Positions 1 to 12,700 of a stretch of 60,000 bases of DNA are shown here, in pieces (positions within the stretch are counted from its first letter, which is position 1; the number at the start of each line of letters is the position of its first letter). Both the position numbers and the translations under genes were made by a program. The DNA comes from Apostichopus japonicus (taxonomy: Eukaryota > Echinodermata > Holothuroidea > Aspidochirotida > Stichopodidae): positions 2,966,501 to 3,026,500 of the forward strand of contig NC_092561.1 of the NCBI RefSeq assembly GCF_037975245.1, written 5' to 3'. Below the pieces are notes generated by a model, which saw nothing but the letters and a program-made list of their open reading frames with translations, was not told where the DNA came from and made no database searches.

Positions 1-1624
1 TAAAGGCAATTTAACCAGTGAAAAGACAGATTAGTAAAGCATGTAGTAGTTGTAGACAACATTATCTACCTTGACAATGAAATGCATCACCACTGAGTAC
101 ACTTATTTTATAGCATCAAGAGTCAAACCTTTTCATACCGTGAGAAAAGTTACACTTTTAAAAAAATTGTATAAACTGAACTTAAACTATGTCCTTAACC
201 TCTATCCCTCTGCTCTTACCTAGCTGTTGTTAAGCTGAGACAAATTTAATACAAAACCATCTAAAGAAATCGTCTTCATGAAGTGGTTGCATTTAATCAG
301 AGGGTTATTGCACCAAATTCAAATTCATAGAAATAATTTTATTGTGTGTATGGAAGATGCCAATTTTTTTTGAGTTAAATAAGTAAAATCTGCTGTAAAT
401 TTATGCCAAATTAAGTTCACCTTATTAATGTAATGGAACCGGCTGTCAATGTTTTGAACTCTTTAAAACAGCCATTGGACCTAGCACATCTCAAAATCAT
501 CTCAAGTAGCCATCCAAACTGACCAGTCCTACTATTCATCAAGTCAATTCAGCTCTTGCTATGGATGGAATATTACAAGAGGCGGCTTAAAATACTAGTT
601 GACTAATTATTATAGAGCCTGGAATTAAGAATGAAGAAATGTTACTTAGACACCAGTTGTCTTGTCTTTTGTAACTCTGAATTGAAGGCTTTAATTAATT
701 AGACCCCTTCTTCCATTTGTTTTCAGTATTTCAGCACCCTCAGGTCAAACATTTATGATTCCATTGGCAGGAAAACTTTGGGCATTTTTCGTTGTTGTCA
801 AGTTTTGAGCTACCAACAAGACAGTAAAATTTGTGTTAGTTTTTTATGATAAGACCAGACAGTCGTAAACCAGTCCTTAACCAGTTCCAGCTATCATGAT
901 AAGCAAAGATTGTCAATTCTAAGGTTAATAACCTTATATATGATATCTCTATCTAACTATCAACCTTGTTAATTTATACAACCATTTTTACTAAGCGACG
1001 AACTAGGCCTTAGTTTTCTGAATTTTTTTCTCCCATTATTTGTTTGCCAACTTTGGTATCAATGTTAAAAAAGCATTTATCAGTCACCAAAGATATACAC
1101 AAAACTATTTGCTGCCCTCTGTTGACCAACAGTAATTGGCATTATTACACGGTATGGCATTCGAAGAGAATAAATTAAGACATTGAAATGTTTACAAAGT
1201 CAATTACAAATATATTGATTACCAAAGGCATCTTCATTTAACAAGGAAGAAAATTTAAGTCACATGTATATTCATTAGGGTAGTTAAGTTCCAAAATGAT
1301 TTGATAATTAAGTTTTATATAATAAAAATTTGCTTCTTTGAGTATACTTATATCTTACCTACCAACTAAACTTGCCAAGATAATTATGTCCTGAAGAATA
1401 TGGCAATCATTTTTCTTTCAAGCTATTTTCATTGGAGAAACTTTTGAAAAAGCAAAATAGCAATAATACAAAAGTAAAAAGGATCCACAAAGTTAGTAGG
1501 CAATTAGTTTATGATACATTAATGAAAATGTCTCTTGTTGGGCTCAATACAGCAATCCAAAATATCAACATTTAGTTAAAACCAATAAACAGTTTGCAAT
1601 TTAATCGGACTCTTCAACGTCACT
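1..1624. other. AT-rich sequence without a recognisable gene
   Basis: No conserved coding potential, RNA gene or bounded repeat was recognised here. It lies downstream of the R-Ras 3' end. Confidence 0.5.
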
Positions 1625-1633
1625 GCAAAGGGT

Positions 1634-3193
1634 ATAATCTGAACTCTTTACTGATCACTGGACCAATCTGAACTCTCTACAGATCACTGAATCAATCTGA
1701 ACTCTTTACAGATCAGTGAATCAATCTGAACTCTTAACAGATCACTGACTCAATCTGAACTCTATACAGATCACTGAATCAATCTGAACTCTTTACAGAT
1801 CACTGAATCAATCTGAATTCTATACAGATCACTGAATCAATCTGAACTCTTTACAGATCACTGAATCAATAGGAACTCTATACAGATCACTGAATCAATC
1901 TGAACTCTATACAGATCACTGAAACAATCTGAACTCTTTACAGATCACTGAATCAATCTGAACTCTATACAGATCAGTGAATCAATCTGAACTCTTAACA
2001 GATCACTGACTCAATCTGAACTCTATACAGATCACTGAATCAATCTGAACTCTTTACAGATCACTGAATCAATCTGAATTCTATACAGATCAGTGAATCA
2101 ATCTGAACTCTTTACAGATCACTGAATCAATAGGAACTCTATACAGATCACTGAATCAATCTGAACTCTATACAGATCATCAATCTGAACTCTCTACAGA
2201 TCACTGAATCAATCTGAACTCTATACAGATCAGTGAATCAATCTGAACTCTTAACAGATCACTGACTCAATCTGAACTCTATACAGATCACTGAATCAAT
2301 CTGAACTCTTTACAGATCACTGAATCAATCTGAATTCTATACAGATCACTGAATCAATCTGAACTCTTTACAGATCACTGAATCAATAGGAACTCTATAC
2401 AGATCACTGAATCAATCTGAACTCTATACAGATCACTGAATCAATCTGAACTCTATACAGATCACTGAAACAATCTGAACTCTATACAGATCATCAATCT
2501 GAACTCTCTACAGATCACTGAATCAATCTGAACTCTATACAGATCACTGAATCAATAGGAACTCTATACAGATCACTGAATCAATCTGAACTCTATACAG
2601 ATCACTGAATCAATCTGAACTCTATACAGATCACTGAAACAATCTGAACTCTATACAGATCATCAATCTGAACTCTCTACAGATCACTGAATCAATCTGA
2701 ACTCTCTACAGATCACTGAATCAATCTGAACTCTCTACAGATCACTGACTGAATCAATCTGAACTCTATACAGATCACTGAATCAATCTGAACTCTATAC
2801 AGATCACTGAATCAATCTGAACTCTATACAGATCACTGAATCAATAGGAACTCTATACAGATCACTGAATCAATCTGAACTCTATACAGATCACTGAAAC
2901 AATCTGAACTCTATACAGATCATCAATCTGAACTCTCTACAGATCACTGAATCAATCTGAACTCTCTACAGATCACTGACTGAATCAATCTGAACTCTAT
3001 ACAGATCACTGACTGAATCAATCTGAACTCTATACAGATCACTGAATCAATCTGAACTCTTTACAGATCGCTGAATCAATATGAACTCTTAACACATCAC
3101 TGACTGATTCAATCTGAACTCTATACAGATCACTGAATCAATCTGAACTCTATACAGATCACTGAATCAATCTGAACTCTATACAGATCACTG
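1634..3193. repeat. Minisatellite, 29-bp unit, about 54 copies
   Basis: The unit starts CAATCTGAACTCTATACAG and continues ATCACTGAAT. Variants alternate between CTATAC and CTTTAC, between AATAGGAAC and AATCTGAAC, and some copies are shortened by 9 bp (ATCATCAATC) or extended by 4 bp (ACTGACTGAATC). These variants recur in blocks, which indicates higher-order duplication. Confidence 0.95.
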
Positions 3194-4354
3194 ACTAGCT
3201 TTGTATATATATATCACTAATGAACAGCTCATGGTATGCTTATGCTCTGCAGTCATAGACTGCACCTGATCAAGTTTTCACGTAACTAGATAGAACCGAT
3301 ATGAAAGCGCCCTCTATATATTTTGGGTGTGGCTGGAGCACCCCATTGACTCCATGCAGTAGCTATCATACTCGACCTAGCTGCATGAAATATATTAAAT
3401 ATAACTTCCAGAAAGAGATCCAATTCATGAAAGTAAAGATCAATTATTTTAACTTTTATAAAATATGTGCCATTGTATTCATACTGTTATTACTATAAAT
3501 AAAATGTAAAGATGTTTACTTCATATTATTGACATTAATATGTATATATAGTCATTTTATTAATAGTCATATTAATATTCATTAGTCACAGTAATATTCA
3601 TAAGTCACATTAATATTTATATTTATGTCAATATTCATGAAGTTACTCTTCATGACAGAGTTGCATCTTTACCAGCTGGCTTTAATAATAAGTCATTTGT
3701 AAATCCATAATAATACTTAACACTTTCTTTGACTAAAAATAGAGCAACACCACGATACAATTTAATTTTTATATTTAAATATATGAAATACACAGTGAGT
3801 TTTCAAATATATGAGCAAGAAAACTGATAATGTTCTAAGGCGTGACCTATTCTCATGAAATGGTGAAAAAATGCTACATGTAAATGACAAAAGAAAAATA
3901 TAATTCGGAAGACAAAAGTAACAAAGTATATAATGCATTAATAATAACAAAGCAATAACAATACAAACATAAGAAATATACTGTGACAATTTCAGACTAA
4001 TGCACAAAGCCTTACACATTGAAAAAGAATCCAAAAAAATAACTATAATAATTCAATGAGTTGACCAAGAAAACTATGACCACCTCTACTTAATGTATAT
4101 GATTCTTAGAATAACTCTGGATGAAATTTTAGATAATCACTTACAGTACATGCATAATAGGTAAAGAAACAACAGTTGTCTTATCCATAAGAAAACTACA
4201 AAACAACAAACTGATTAATATTATAACACATGTCTCCAAATTACTGACCAAGCAAAACTGGCACAAATCAGTAGTTATAAATTACTCTTGAAACAACAAT
4301 GAAGTAACAAATAATATTCAAACCAATGCATACAACAAACTTTTCTCTAGAGCC
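3194..4354. other. AT-rich spacer without a recognisable gene
   Basis: Contains a short series of ATTAATATTCAT-like repeats around 3540-3640 and otherwise nothing recognised. Small open frames here have no protein-like features. Confidence 0.45.
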
Positions 4355-4359
4355 AGATG

Positions 4360-4935
4360 TATGTTAGGGCTGACCTCTAACAAAATACAGTTTAGGGCTG
4401 ACCTCTAACCAGATATAGGTCAGGGCCGAGTTCTAGTCAGATATAGCTTAGGGCTGAGTTCTAGTCAGATATAGCTTAGGGCTGAGCTCTAGCCAGATGT
4501 ATATTAAGGCTGACCTCTAACAAGATATAATTTAGGGCTGACCTCTAACCAGATATAGGTCAGGGCTGACCTCTAACCAGGTATAGACTAGGGCTGACCT
4601 CTCACTAGGCATAGGCTAGGGCTGAGACCTAACCAGGTATAGGCTAGGGCTGGGACCTAACCAGGTATAAGCTGGGGGTGAGTTCTTACCAGGTATAAGC
4701 TACGACTGAACTCTTAGTTTGGGACTGGGCTCTAGCCAGATATAGCCTAGGGCTGAGCTTTTAGCAATTCTAGGATGGGGCTGAGCTCTTGCTTGATGTA
4801 GACTGGGCTTGATTTCTAGTTTGGGGTTGAGCTCAACCAGTCCTATTTAGGGGCTGAGCTCAACCACTTCTAGATTGGGAATGAGCTCAACCAATTTTAA
4901 ATTAGGCTTGGCTCAACCAGTGCCAGGTCGTGGTT
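4360..4935. repeat. Degenerate 28-bp minisatellite
   Basis: The unit begins GGGCTGACCTCTAACCAGAT and continues ATAGGTCA. It is well conserved from 4367 to about 4600 and decays progressively to the right, where only GGGCTGAGCTCTAxCC-type cores remain. About 20 copies are visible. Confidence 0.85.
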
Positions 4936-5502
4936 GATTTCTGTTACCATTTTGTTTAATACTTCAGCCCAGTACTGTAGTCAATGCATTCAATCCTAAG
5001 GGAACAATGCCACTGTCGAAACTCCATTTCTAGCCTATCGTTTCATTCCACTTTCCTTGCTCATTTCATTCTAAAACGAAATGCATTTAATTTTGTATCA
5101 GGTTGCATGTGTTACTTTGTGGCTTAATGTAATGTTTCTATACATTTGATAATACCACACATACTAAAAACAAAAACAATCAGATCTTCTTACCAACTGG
5201 ATTGTTGACAAGATGAATTTACAATGTTTACTGGGCAGAGATGTCCACACTGGTACTTTTTTAAAGTTGTTCTTTTTAGTATCAAGTGTACTCCTCTTCT
5301 ACAAGTTCTTCCTTGTAACTTAACCTTGATTTGTATTGTTTTAACAACCTACCAGGAAACTGGTATCCAATATCTTGTTTGTCTGTCATATTGATTGATA
5401 TGGATTATCATCAAATCAAGCATTAAGCAACATCAATTATTTTCCAGTATCCAGCTTGACCTAAAGATAACCTAAGCTTAAGTCAAACAGACAGAACATA
5501 TG
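4936..5502. other. Spacer without a recognisable gene
   Basis: No gene or repeat recognised between the 28-bp minisatellite and the MITE. Confidence 0.4.
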
Positions 5503-5505
5503 TTA

Positions 5506-5911
5506 AGGCCCGGTCACACTACAGCGATATTTTATCGGAATACGGTCCGATTTTTCCGATTTTAGGCCGATGAGTGAGGTTTGTGGTGGTGAATGTAATG
5601 AATGCAGTGGAATATTCGAATACCTACTCCAAATCTGAGGGGTTCTGGAACAGACTACATTCTGAAGTGATGTCACATCGAAAAACGATAAAAATCGGAA
5701 GAGAAATCGGATAGCTATCCTATAAAAGGAAACGGAGTCAATAATCAAAAGTTAGGAGAGGGCTATTCCACATCGGAATGGCCTAACAGATAGCAAATCA
5801 TGTCCTTTATCACTGTGGCTAGAAGACCCGAACGAAAAACTGGCTGTTTCGATTCCTCCGGGAAAATCGAATAGTATTCCGATAAAAAATCGGTATAGTG
5901 TGACCGGGCCT
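5506..5911. mobile_element. 406-bp MITE with AGGCCCGGTCACACTA inverted ends
   Basis: The ends AGGCCCGGTCACACTA and TAGTGTGACCGGGCCT are inverted repeats, with imperfect pairing continuing about 45 bp inward (ATTTTATCGGAATACGG versus GTATTCCGATAAAAAAT). The element is flanked on both sides by TTA (5503-5505 and 5912-5914), a 3-bp target duplication. There is no transposase, so it is non-autonomous. The superfamily is uncertain; a TTA duplication fits PIF/Harbinger-type elements. Confidence 0.85.
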
Positions 5912-5914
5912 TTA

Positions 5915-8013
5915 CTCTTGTTCTCAGTATTCATTATCTATTAGTCAACTAGTCTACATGGCCTGTATCCTCATTAACATCCTTATTATTATTATACAAA
6001 ATTTCTATAGCCTTGCTATTTTAAAGCTGATTCACCACCAATCGATAATTTATACCAAATGGTATCACTTTCAGGTTTAATGAGAGTATTTTTCTCTAAA
6101 AGTAGTTTTAAAATATCTTTCATACATATTACAAGTTTGACTAAATACTCCAGTAATAAACAGTTCACTGTCTTGAAGTAAACAACAATTTTGGGGAAAA
6201 AATTGTTTCTGGCAGAAAGTGACCAAATCCACTTCAGTTAATTATCTAGAGGTAGCATCACTATTTTGCTAGACTGAAGCATCCCCACCCTCCCTCCCCC
6301 ACTACTCTGGAATCACCAACACCACAAAACCCCCACCACCAAATTATGCCTGCTGCCACTATAAACTTTCATTAGGAATAATACAAATGTCCTGAGTTTA
6401 ATCAGAAAGCCAAAAATGTTGCAAGTTTCATCAATTTAACATTGTTAGTCATCGTTTCTTCTCTCACCCCCCACCAGCCCCCCCCCCAACCACCCTCAAC
6501 CTGGCTCCCAATGGTAATATGTCCAGTAATTGTCAGTCATATTCAATGTATCTGCAAGTAGGATATTGTTTTTTCTCCATATAATGTTCTTTTCTGAAAT
6601 ATCTCCTAATATAAACTGTCCATTAATTGTCAAAGTTTATCATTTGAAATGTAGCCTAAAACCTTCAGCAAAGTACAGTCCTTCATATAATTTTGCAATG
6701 TTAAGCAAATTTAGCACCATTTGGAAGCAATACAGGTGACCTTTGACATCATTATCATTCTTGTTCTACATAAGCACTCTCATACATATATATATGTCTT
6801 GGTGTACTATTTCTATTGGCAGTACATACTCTGTATGCTGCAAAGACAGACAATTTCAGAGGTAGGTTACGAAGGGTCAATTTCAGTTTACCTTAAAGAA
6901 AAGAGCAAAAACTTCCTGTTTATCAAAATGTTACATCAAAACTTGAGGATATTACCAATTTTATAGGTATCTAAATACAAGCCAGCGTTTCCATGGTAAC
7001 TCTGGAAATAGATTGTGCAGTGTATAGAAACAGAGGTGTGATGTGATGGCTGGTAAGTGTCAACATTCAATATTACCAGAGCTCGCATATCACAGTGTAA
7101 TGGAATATTAACAACTGGCAATTGTTATAACAGGGAGCTGCTACAGTATGCAGCTCACTGCATGGTTTTAGAAGATCTGTAAAAATAAAAATCTGTCTAA
7201 AGCAAGCATCAGAGAGTTGTAACCAAAGTAGAGACAGGTAAATAGATACTTTATGGAATTGTACAGAGGATGTACATCAAGATACCTGGGGTGGGTGGAA
7301 CAAGGGTGGAGTGGGAAGTATGGAGTATGGAAGTCATTTTATCCAGAAACAAAACTGACTTTTCAATACCAATGTTCTTATCAAGTGGATAAAGATGTCG
7401 TTGGCGTTATAGGCAATCAAAGCTAGCATCTGTGAGGTGATTGGTTTTTTGCCATGGCCAGCTAAAACAAAACAGGTTTGTTTTTCAGGAGTGGTCCCCA
7501 GTTATCACATCTGAAATGTATTTCCAAATCGACAAAAGTCCAAAATGATCTAGAAGTGTGATTTTGATAGGCACCAACCCGATGTGAAGTTATGTGAAGT
7601 TTGTTACAAGGCTTCTTCATTTTGACTTTTCCTTACTCATACATGAACAGTAGCTTCTTAATATCATTATTGTACAACAATAGCCTACCATTCTGATTTA
7701 TTGTTCTCAAAAGGCTGGTAAGCCATTTTCATCATTTCATACAGCTGTATCATGCAGGTATATATAGAATGTAAATATATTTTCCTTAAAAATGACGTAT
7801 AGCTCCTCTCTCTGTTCTTTGCTTCCTATTGTAATGTCTTGTGTTGTCAATCTCGACTACACTGTATTCCCAATGATTACACAAAGACATCATGGACATG
7901 ACACGCCCTGTGAGCTAGGGGCTAAAGTATGTGTTAACAGTGTACCGTCATAGATATGAGTTATTATACAAATAATGAATGGTGATGAGTGCAATAGTGA
8001 AAATATTTCATGA
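5915..8013. other. Region without a recognisable gene
   Basis: Holds a C-rich tract (6280-6500), an AT microsatellite (about 6782) and a candidate AATAAA (minus strand, 7702-7697) that could end the R-Ras transcript. No conserved open frame recognised. Confidence 0.4.
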
Positions 8014-8082
8014 GTTGAAAGATGGAATGTTCCATTCAACGAGGCACAGCCGAGTTGAATGGAACAAATTACATCTTTCAAC
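8014..8082. repeat. Near-perfect 69-nt hairpin
   Basis: Left arm 8014-8040 (GTTGAAAGATG then TGTTCCATTCAAC) pairs with right arm 8054-8082. There are 11 bp and 13 bp of perfect stem, a small asymmetric internal loop and a 13-nt terminal loop (GAGGCACAGCCGA). The size resembles a precursor microRNA, but a fold-back repeat remnant is equally possible. Confidence 0.75.
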
Positions 8083-8345
8083 GAATTGGATTAGTTCATG
8101 CACAGTACAAGCAACATCTGTTTATGCTAGTGCAGAGAAGTGCCAATGGCTTAATTTTTTTTAATTTTTCTCTACTGGCATATAGCTAGTAAATAGCCTG
8201 ATTATCAAGACCTGGCAATATATTGCATTCATTAAAATACTTTAATCTCTTTCACTTTTAATACAAGGGATGTCTTTAGTATTAGGACTTTGCAGACCTT
8301 TATAGGCTGCACATTAACACATCCTCATCTGATTCATATCAAAGA

Positions 8346-9272
8346 AACAGCCATTGGTACTCAATACTGTCTCTCCCAGCCATTGATACTCAATACTGTG
8401 TCTCTCAGCCATTGGTACTCAATACTGTCTCTCACAGCCATTGGTACTCAATACTGTTTCTCACAGCCATTGGTACTCAATACTGTGTCTCTCAGCCATT
8501 GGTACTCAATACTGTTTCTCACAGCCATTGGTACTCAATATTGTTTCTCACAGCCATTGGTACTCAATACCATTTCTCACAGCCATTGGTACTCAATACA
8601 GTTTCTCACAGCCATTGGTATTCAATACTGTTTCTCTCAGCCAGTTGTACTCAATACTGTCTCTCACAGCCATTGGTACTCAATACTGTTTCTCTCAGCC
8701 ATTGGTACTCAATATTGTTTCTCACAGCCATTGGTACTCAATACTGTTTCTCTCAGCCATTGGTACTCAATATTGTTTCTCACAGCCATTGGTACTCAAT
8801 ACTGTTTCTCTCAGCCAGTTGTACTCAATACTGTTTCTCACAGCCATTGGTACTCAATACTGTTTCTCTCAGCCAGTTGTACTCAATACTGTTTCTCACA
8901 GCCATTGGTACTCAATACTGTTTCTCTCAGCCAGTTGTACTCAATACTGTTTCTCACAGCCATTGGTACTCAATACTGTTTCTCTCAGCCAGTTGTACTC
9001 AATACTGTTTCTCACAGCCATTGGTACTCAATACTGTTTCTCTCAGCCATTGGTACTCAATACTGTTTCTCACAGCCATTGGTACTCAATACTGTTTCTC
9101 TCAGCCAGTTGTACTCAATACTGTTTCTCACAGCCATTGGTACTCAATACTGTTTCTCTCAGCCAGTTGTACTCAATACTGTTTCTCTCAGCCATTGGTA
9201 CTCAATATTGTTTCTCACAGCCATTGGTACTCAATATTGTTTCTCACAGCCATTGGTACTCAATACTGTTTC
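8346..9272. repeat. Minisatellite, 29-bp unit, about 32 copies
   Basis: The unit begins CAGCCATTGGTACTCAATAC and ends TGTTTCTCA. Variants (CAGCCAGTTGTACTC; CTCTCAG versus CTCACAG) alternate in a two-unit pattern towards the right. Because 29 is not a multiple of three and the unit lacks plus-strand stops, all three plus frames stay open for about 300 codons. These frames are artefacts. The array starts about 360 bp downstream of the R-Ras stop codon. Confidence 0.96.
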
Positions 9273-9403
9273 TCACGACACATTGCCTTTCACTAATATG
9301 CTCCATTGTCACTTTGTTGCAAGGAACATTTTTGATTCGCAATCACTTTTGATTCAGAGAGCATAGCTGAACCAGAGCTACATGTGCAACCCGTTTCTCT
9401 ACT

Positions 9404-9416
9404 AGGTCAAAGGTCA
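9404..9416. promoter_or_regulatory. Perfect DR1 nuclear-receptor half-site pair
   Basis: AGGTCA-A-AGGTCA, followed by another AAGG, is the consensus DR1 element bound by HNF4 and RXR-type receptors. It lies 218 bp past the R-Ras stop codon. A single 13-bp match can arise by chance, so function is only inferred. Confidence 0.3.
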
Positions 9417-9633
9417 AAGGTTTACTACACTGTGATCCTGATCAGATGGAATTAATAACAGGGATTTAATTTGCAGCTCTATCTTTGATTCAGATTTAGT
9501 TTTAACGGCCCCTTTCATATTCTCGAATCAGTCCCAGATCACAAACCCTCACAGCTTTCTGCTCAGCATCAATCACTTAGCTCTTAAATGCAATAAAAAA
9601 AAATTTAAAAGCCAAAATAAGCCAAAACTGTAG

Positions 9634-9715
9634 CTACAATAATACACAACAGCTAGAATTTTTAGAACCTTTGGTATTCTGTGCAATCGGAGGATTCTCC
9701 TCTTCTTGAAAAACT
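9634..9715 (-). CDS. RRAS: R-Ras exon 6 (hypervariable tail, CAAX box)
   Basis: The terminal exon follows a strong acceptor (TTTTTCTGTTTTTCCTCACAG|). It encodes [17 protein letters not shown] and then KNSSCCVLL, followed by TAG. CVLL is the prenylation box, and a Leu in the last position predicts geranylgeranylation. Cys197 just before it is a plausible palmitoylation site, as in vertebrate R-Ras. The tail has only two lysines and lacks the proline-rich SH3-binding stretch of mammalian R-Ras. The nearest downstream poly(A) hexamers on the transcribed strand are ATTAAA at 9470-9465 and AATAAA at 7702-7697, so the 3' UTR end is not settled. Confidence 0.92.
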
Positions 9716-12700
9716 CTGTGAGGAAAAACAGAAAAAGAAAAGAATGTCAGAACAAGGTAAAGATTTTGCAACATGTATGAGACAAAATGCAGACAATAAC
9801 AACATACATAACTGCATTTCCTGCTTAACATACCCACTGCAATCTATCACAGCCTACAACAAACGTTAACATTCACTCACTGCGTCCTCAATGAACTTTG
9901 GGCATAAACTATACTTTCACATTTGGATTAGTGTGAACGCATCAAATGTGAATAACAACTCTTGAAAATAAAGTGATTTGAGTCAAACACTAAAACCAAG
10001 TACTGTATGAGTTGTAATCACAGTACTTCATATCCATCAGCATATACAAACACACACACGCACACACACTTCAGGTTCCACTTACATGAGAACACTGATA
10101 TTACTCAAATGTCCATGAAAGTATGAAAGTAATATTGTGTATGAAACTATACAATGCTATGTATGTCAAAATCATTTTCAATTCGAGATGGCTTTACTCG
10201 AAAAAGACCTCGGAATACTCGTGCCCTGACACATTTAATTTATTATACGTATGCAACAAGCTGGGTATTAACCAATCCTGGTGCATTCAATATTGTGTGC
10301 ATGATACAATTCTGAATAGAGAACTTGATAAGAAACAGTCTTACTTGACCGATCTGGAAGGGGCCAACATCAATTGATCTGAAGGGTAAACTTGAACTTT
10401 ATTGTGAACTGTTTGACAACAATGCAATTAGGACAAAAACAACCCCTATGGAGTACAGCCTTTTCTTTATATCAATTAGCAACATTTGGCAATACACACC
10501 ATGTACTTTTACTTTGAAAATTCATATTGTAGTATTATTGGGTATGAATATGAAAAGTTGAAAAATGAATTTTAATTTTCGACACACAGTTTTATGAAAA
10601 GCGTAACAAAACAGGTTCCCACAAGCCATTAGTCGCAAACTGTAATTACATTACAGCATACATGTACAGTATATAGACTGGATAACCCTGATTGGAAGTT
10701 AGCAGACAGTACACAATATTTCTTTACTTGAAATTCTTTTTCAAAAGCTAAAATGAAGAATGTGGTAAGTACTGTACTGTACCATATTTAGCAAGATCTC
10801 ATGTTCAGCTGGCTTGTCTCAGACTGTCTTCCATCGCTTTCAATGGTTCCCACTCTTTATGGCACTCAGGACTACCCTAAGCCCCCTCTCCTCCCTGGCT
10901 AATTCCCATACCCCCCCCTCCCCTGTGTCTTAACTATGTATGTTATCAGTCATCAGAGATGGTTAGGAAAAAGTTTGTTTCCTTTGGTGTATATAGTACA
11001 GTACCTCACAGCCTGTTCTTGGAACTTGTAAGCAAATCAAATGCAATGGTTGTGCTTGTACTTTTATTTCCCTAAGTTCCAAACAGTTCACATCTCGGTT
11101 TGGTATAGAATGTACGTTAATTCAACTGAGAGCAATTTTCGCATCTTTTGTATCCTCCAACTGATTTCTTTTCTTGATTTCCATTCCCATGACGATGGTA
11201 AACATTAAGCCATGCATGCTCTACTATTGTTACAATAATTTTTTTCTGTCTGTCTGTCTGTCTGTCAGCAGTTATTCCACCTCAAATACCATCTCACTAC
11301 CCTACCGGGTAATTATTAATCCCATGGGATAATTATTAATCCTGTGGGATAATTATTTATCCCAAGTTGGGAACCGGGCGCATTCATTCATTTATTAAAG
11401 TAATGTACCTGTACAGTAGTACCATTGATCAAAATTAGTTTCTTAGGGCCAAATTAAGAGCAGAGAACTGTTTTGTACAGAAAAAATTAGTTCCAGAACA
11501 GGAAACAAACCTTGGACTTTAGGATTAAAAGTCAAACATCTTGGGTTTGGGAAACAGTAAAGCAATAATCGTGCCATGCTGGATTAACGATGAGCTTATA
11601 GTGAATCGTTATTCCCATCGTTAATTCCAGTTTAGGTTGCAACAGACTTTGCAATGGGGAACTGCGCACTAGTACATTTAGTGAACCCTCTTAAATACTA
11701 AGTCTGTAGATGCCCTGGTATTAATTTATGGCTCATGATACCCTGGGTGTATTTAATCTGGGATAGAATGCAATACATAGTACATGTATATAACAGTAGA
11801 GCCCTTCAGTTTCCTGTTTGTCATTAAAATAAATTCTCAGTGATAAACAAACTGGATCATTTTGGATTGATATATATATCACAAACGATGTGAACTGCTA
11901 ATTAGATTAATTGGAGACTAAAAGTGAAAATAAGAAATCGAAAGACAATACTAGACGGTTTTGCTTACAGTCATTAATGAGTAGTACTGTAAGTACCCAT
12001 TGAGGTGCATAGAAAATAGTGATGACTACTGTAACAACAGAGCTAGTATCAAACAGCATAGGATAAGTATTCATAATTTTAGCCTTTGAAGATGATCCTC
12101 CTAGGATTGAAACGTCAGGCCAACTTACTTTTACACCATTCTCTTACACAGTCTCTCTAGTGGATAAGCAGTTTGCTAACAGTTTGATTTTATATTTATT
12201 TTTATAATATTATAATTATTATAGAACGTTAACTGTGAGGGAGGTTGATGTTTACCCTACACAGTTGTATATGTTAATTGAAAAAGACTCATGAATGTTC
12301 CTACCTAGGACCTAGGAGGGAAGGATGGTCAGGGATACTGTAGGTAGGATGGATTAGGGAGGGTAGGATGGGTCAGGGAGGGGTAGGATGGGTCAGGGAG
12401 GATAGGATGGGTCAGGGATAGGTAGGATGGATCACGGAGGGTAGGATGGATCACGGAGGGATAGGATGGATCAGGGAGGGGTAGGATGGATCACAGAGGT
12501 TAGGATGGGTCAGGGATAGGTAGGATGGATCAGGGAGGATAGGATGGGTCAGGGAGGATAGGATGGATCATGGAGGGTAGGATGGGTCTAGAAGGGTAGG
12601 AAGGGTCAGGGAGGGTAGGATGGATCAGGCAGGGTAGGATGTGTCAGGAAAGGGTATTGAAAGCAGAAAAATGGGAGCTGGCAAGCGATACTGACCTTAT

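Larger units (their letters stand above)
9716..12695 (-). other. R-Ras intron 5
   Basis: The 3.0 kb intron contains a CA microsatellite (10049-10069), a TCTG tract (11247-11268), three copies of a roughly 21-bp AATTATTAATCCCATGGGAT repeat (11308-11365), a short dispersed repeat with a ribozyme-like core (12081-12190) and a 20-bp minisatellite close to the donor. No other gene was recognised. Confidence 0.7.

Noticed and set aside
8290-9366. Three overlapping long open frames with repetitive TQYCFSQPLVLNTVS-type peptide
   Set aside because: Produced by a stop-free 29-bp minisatellite read in all three frames; no gene structure or recognisable family.
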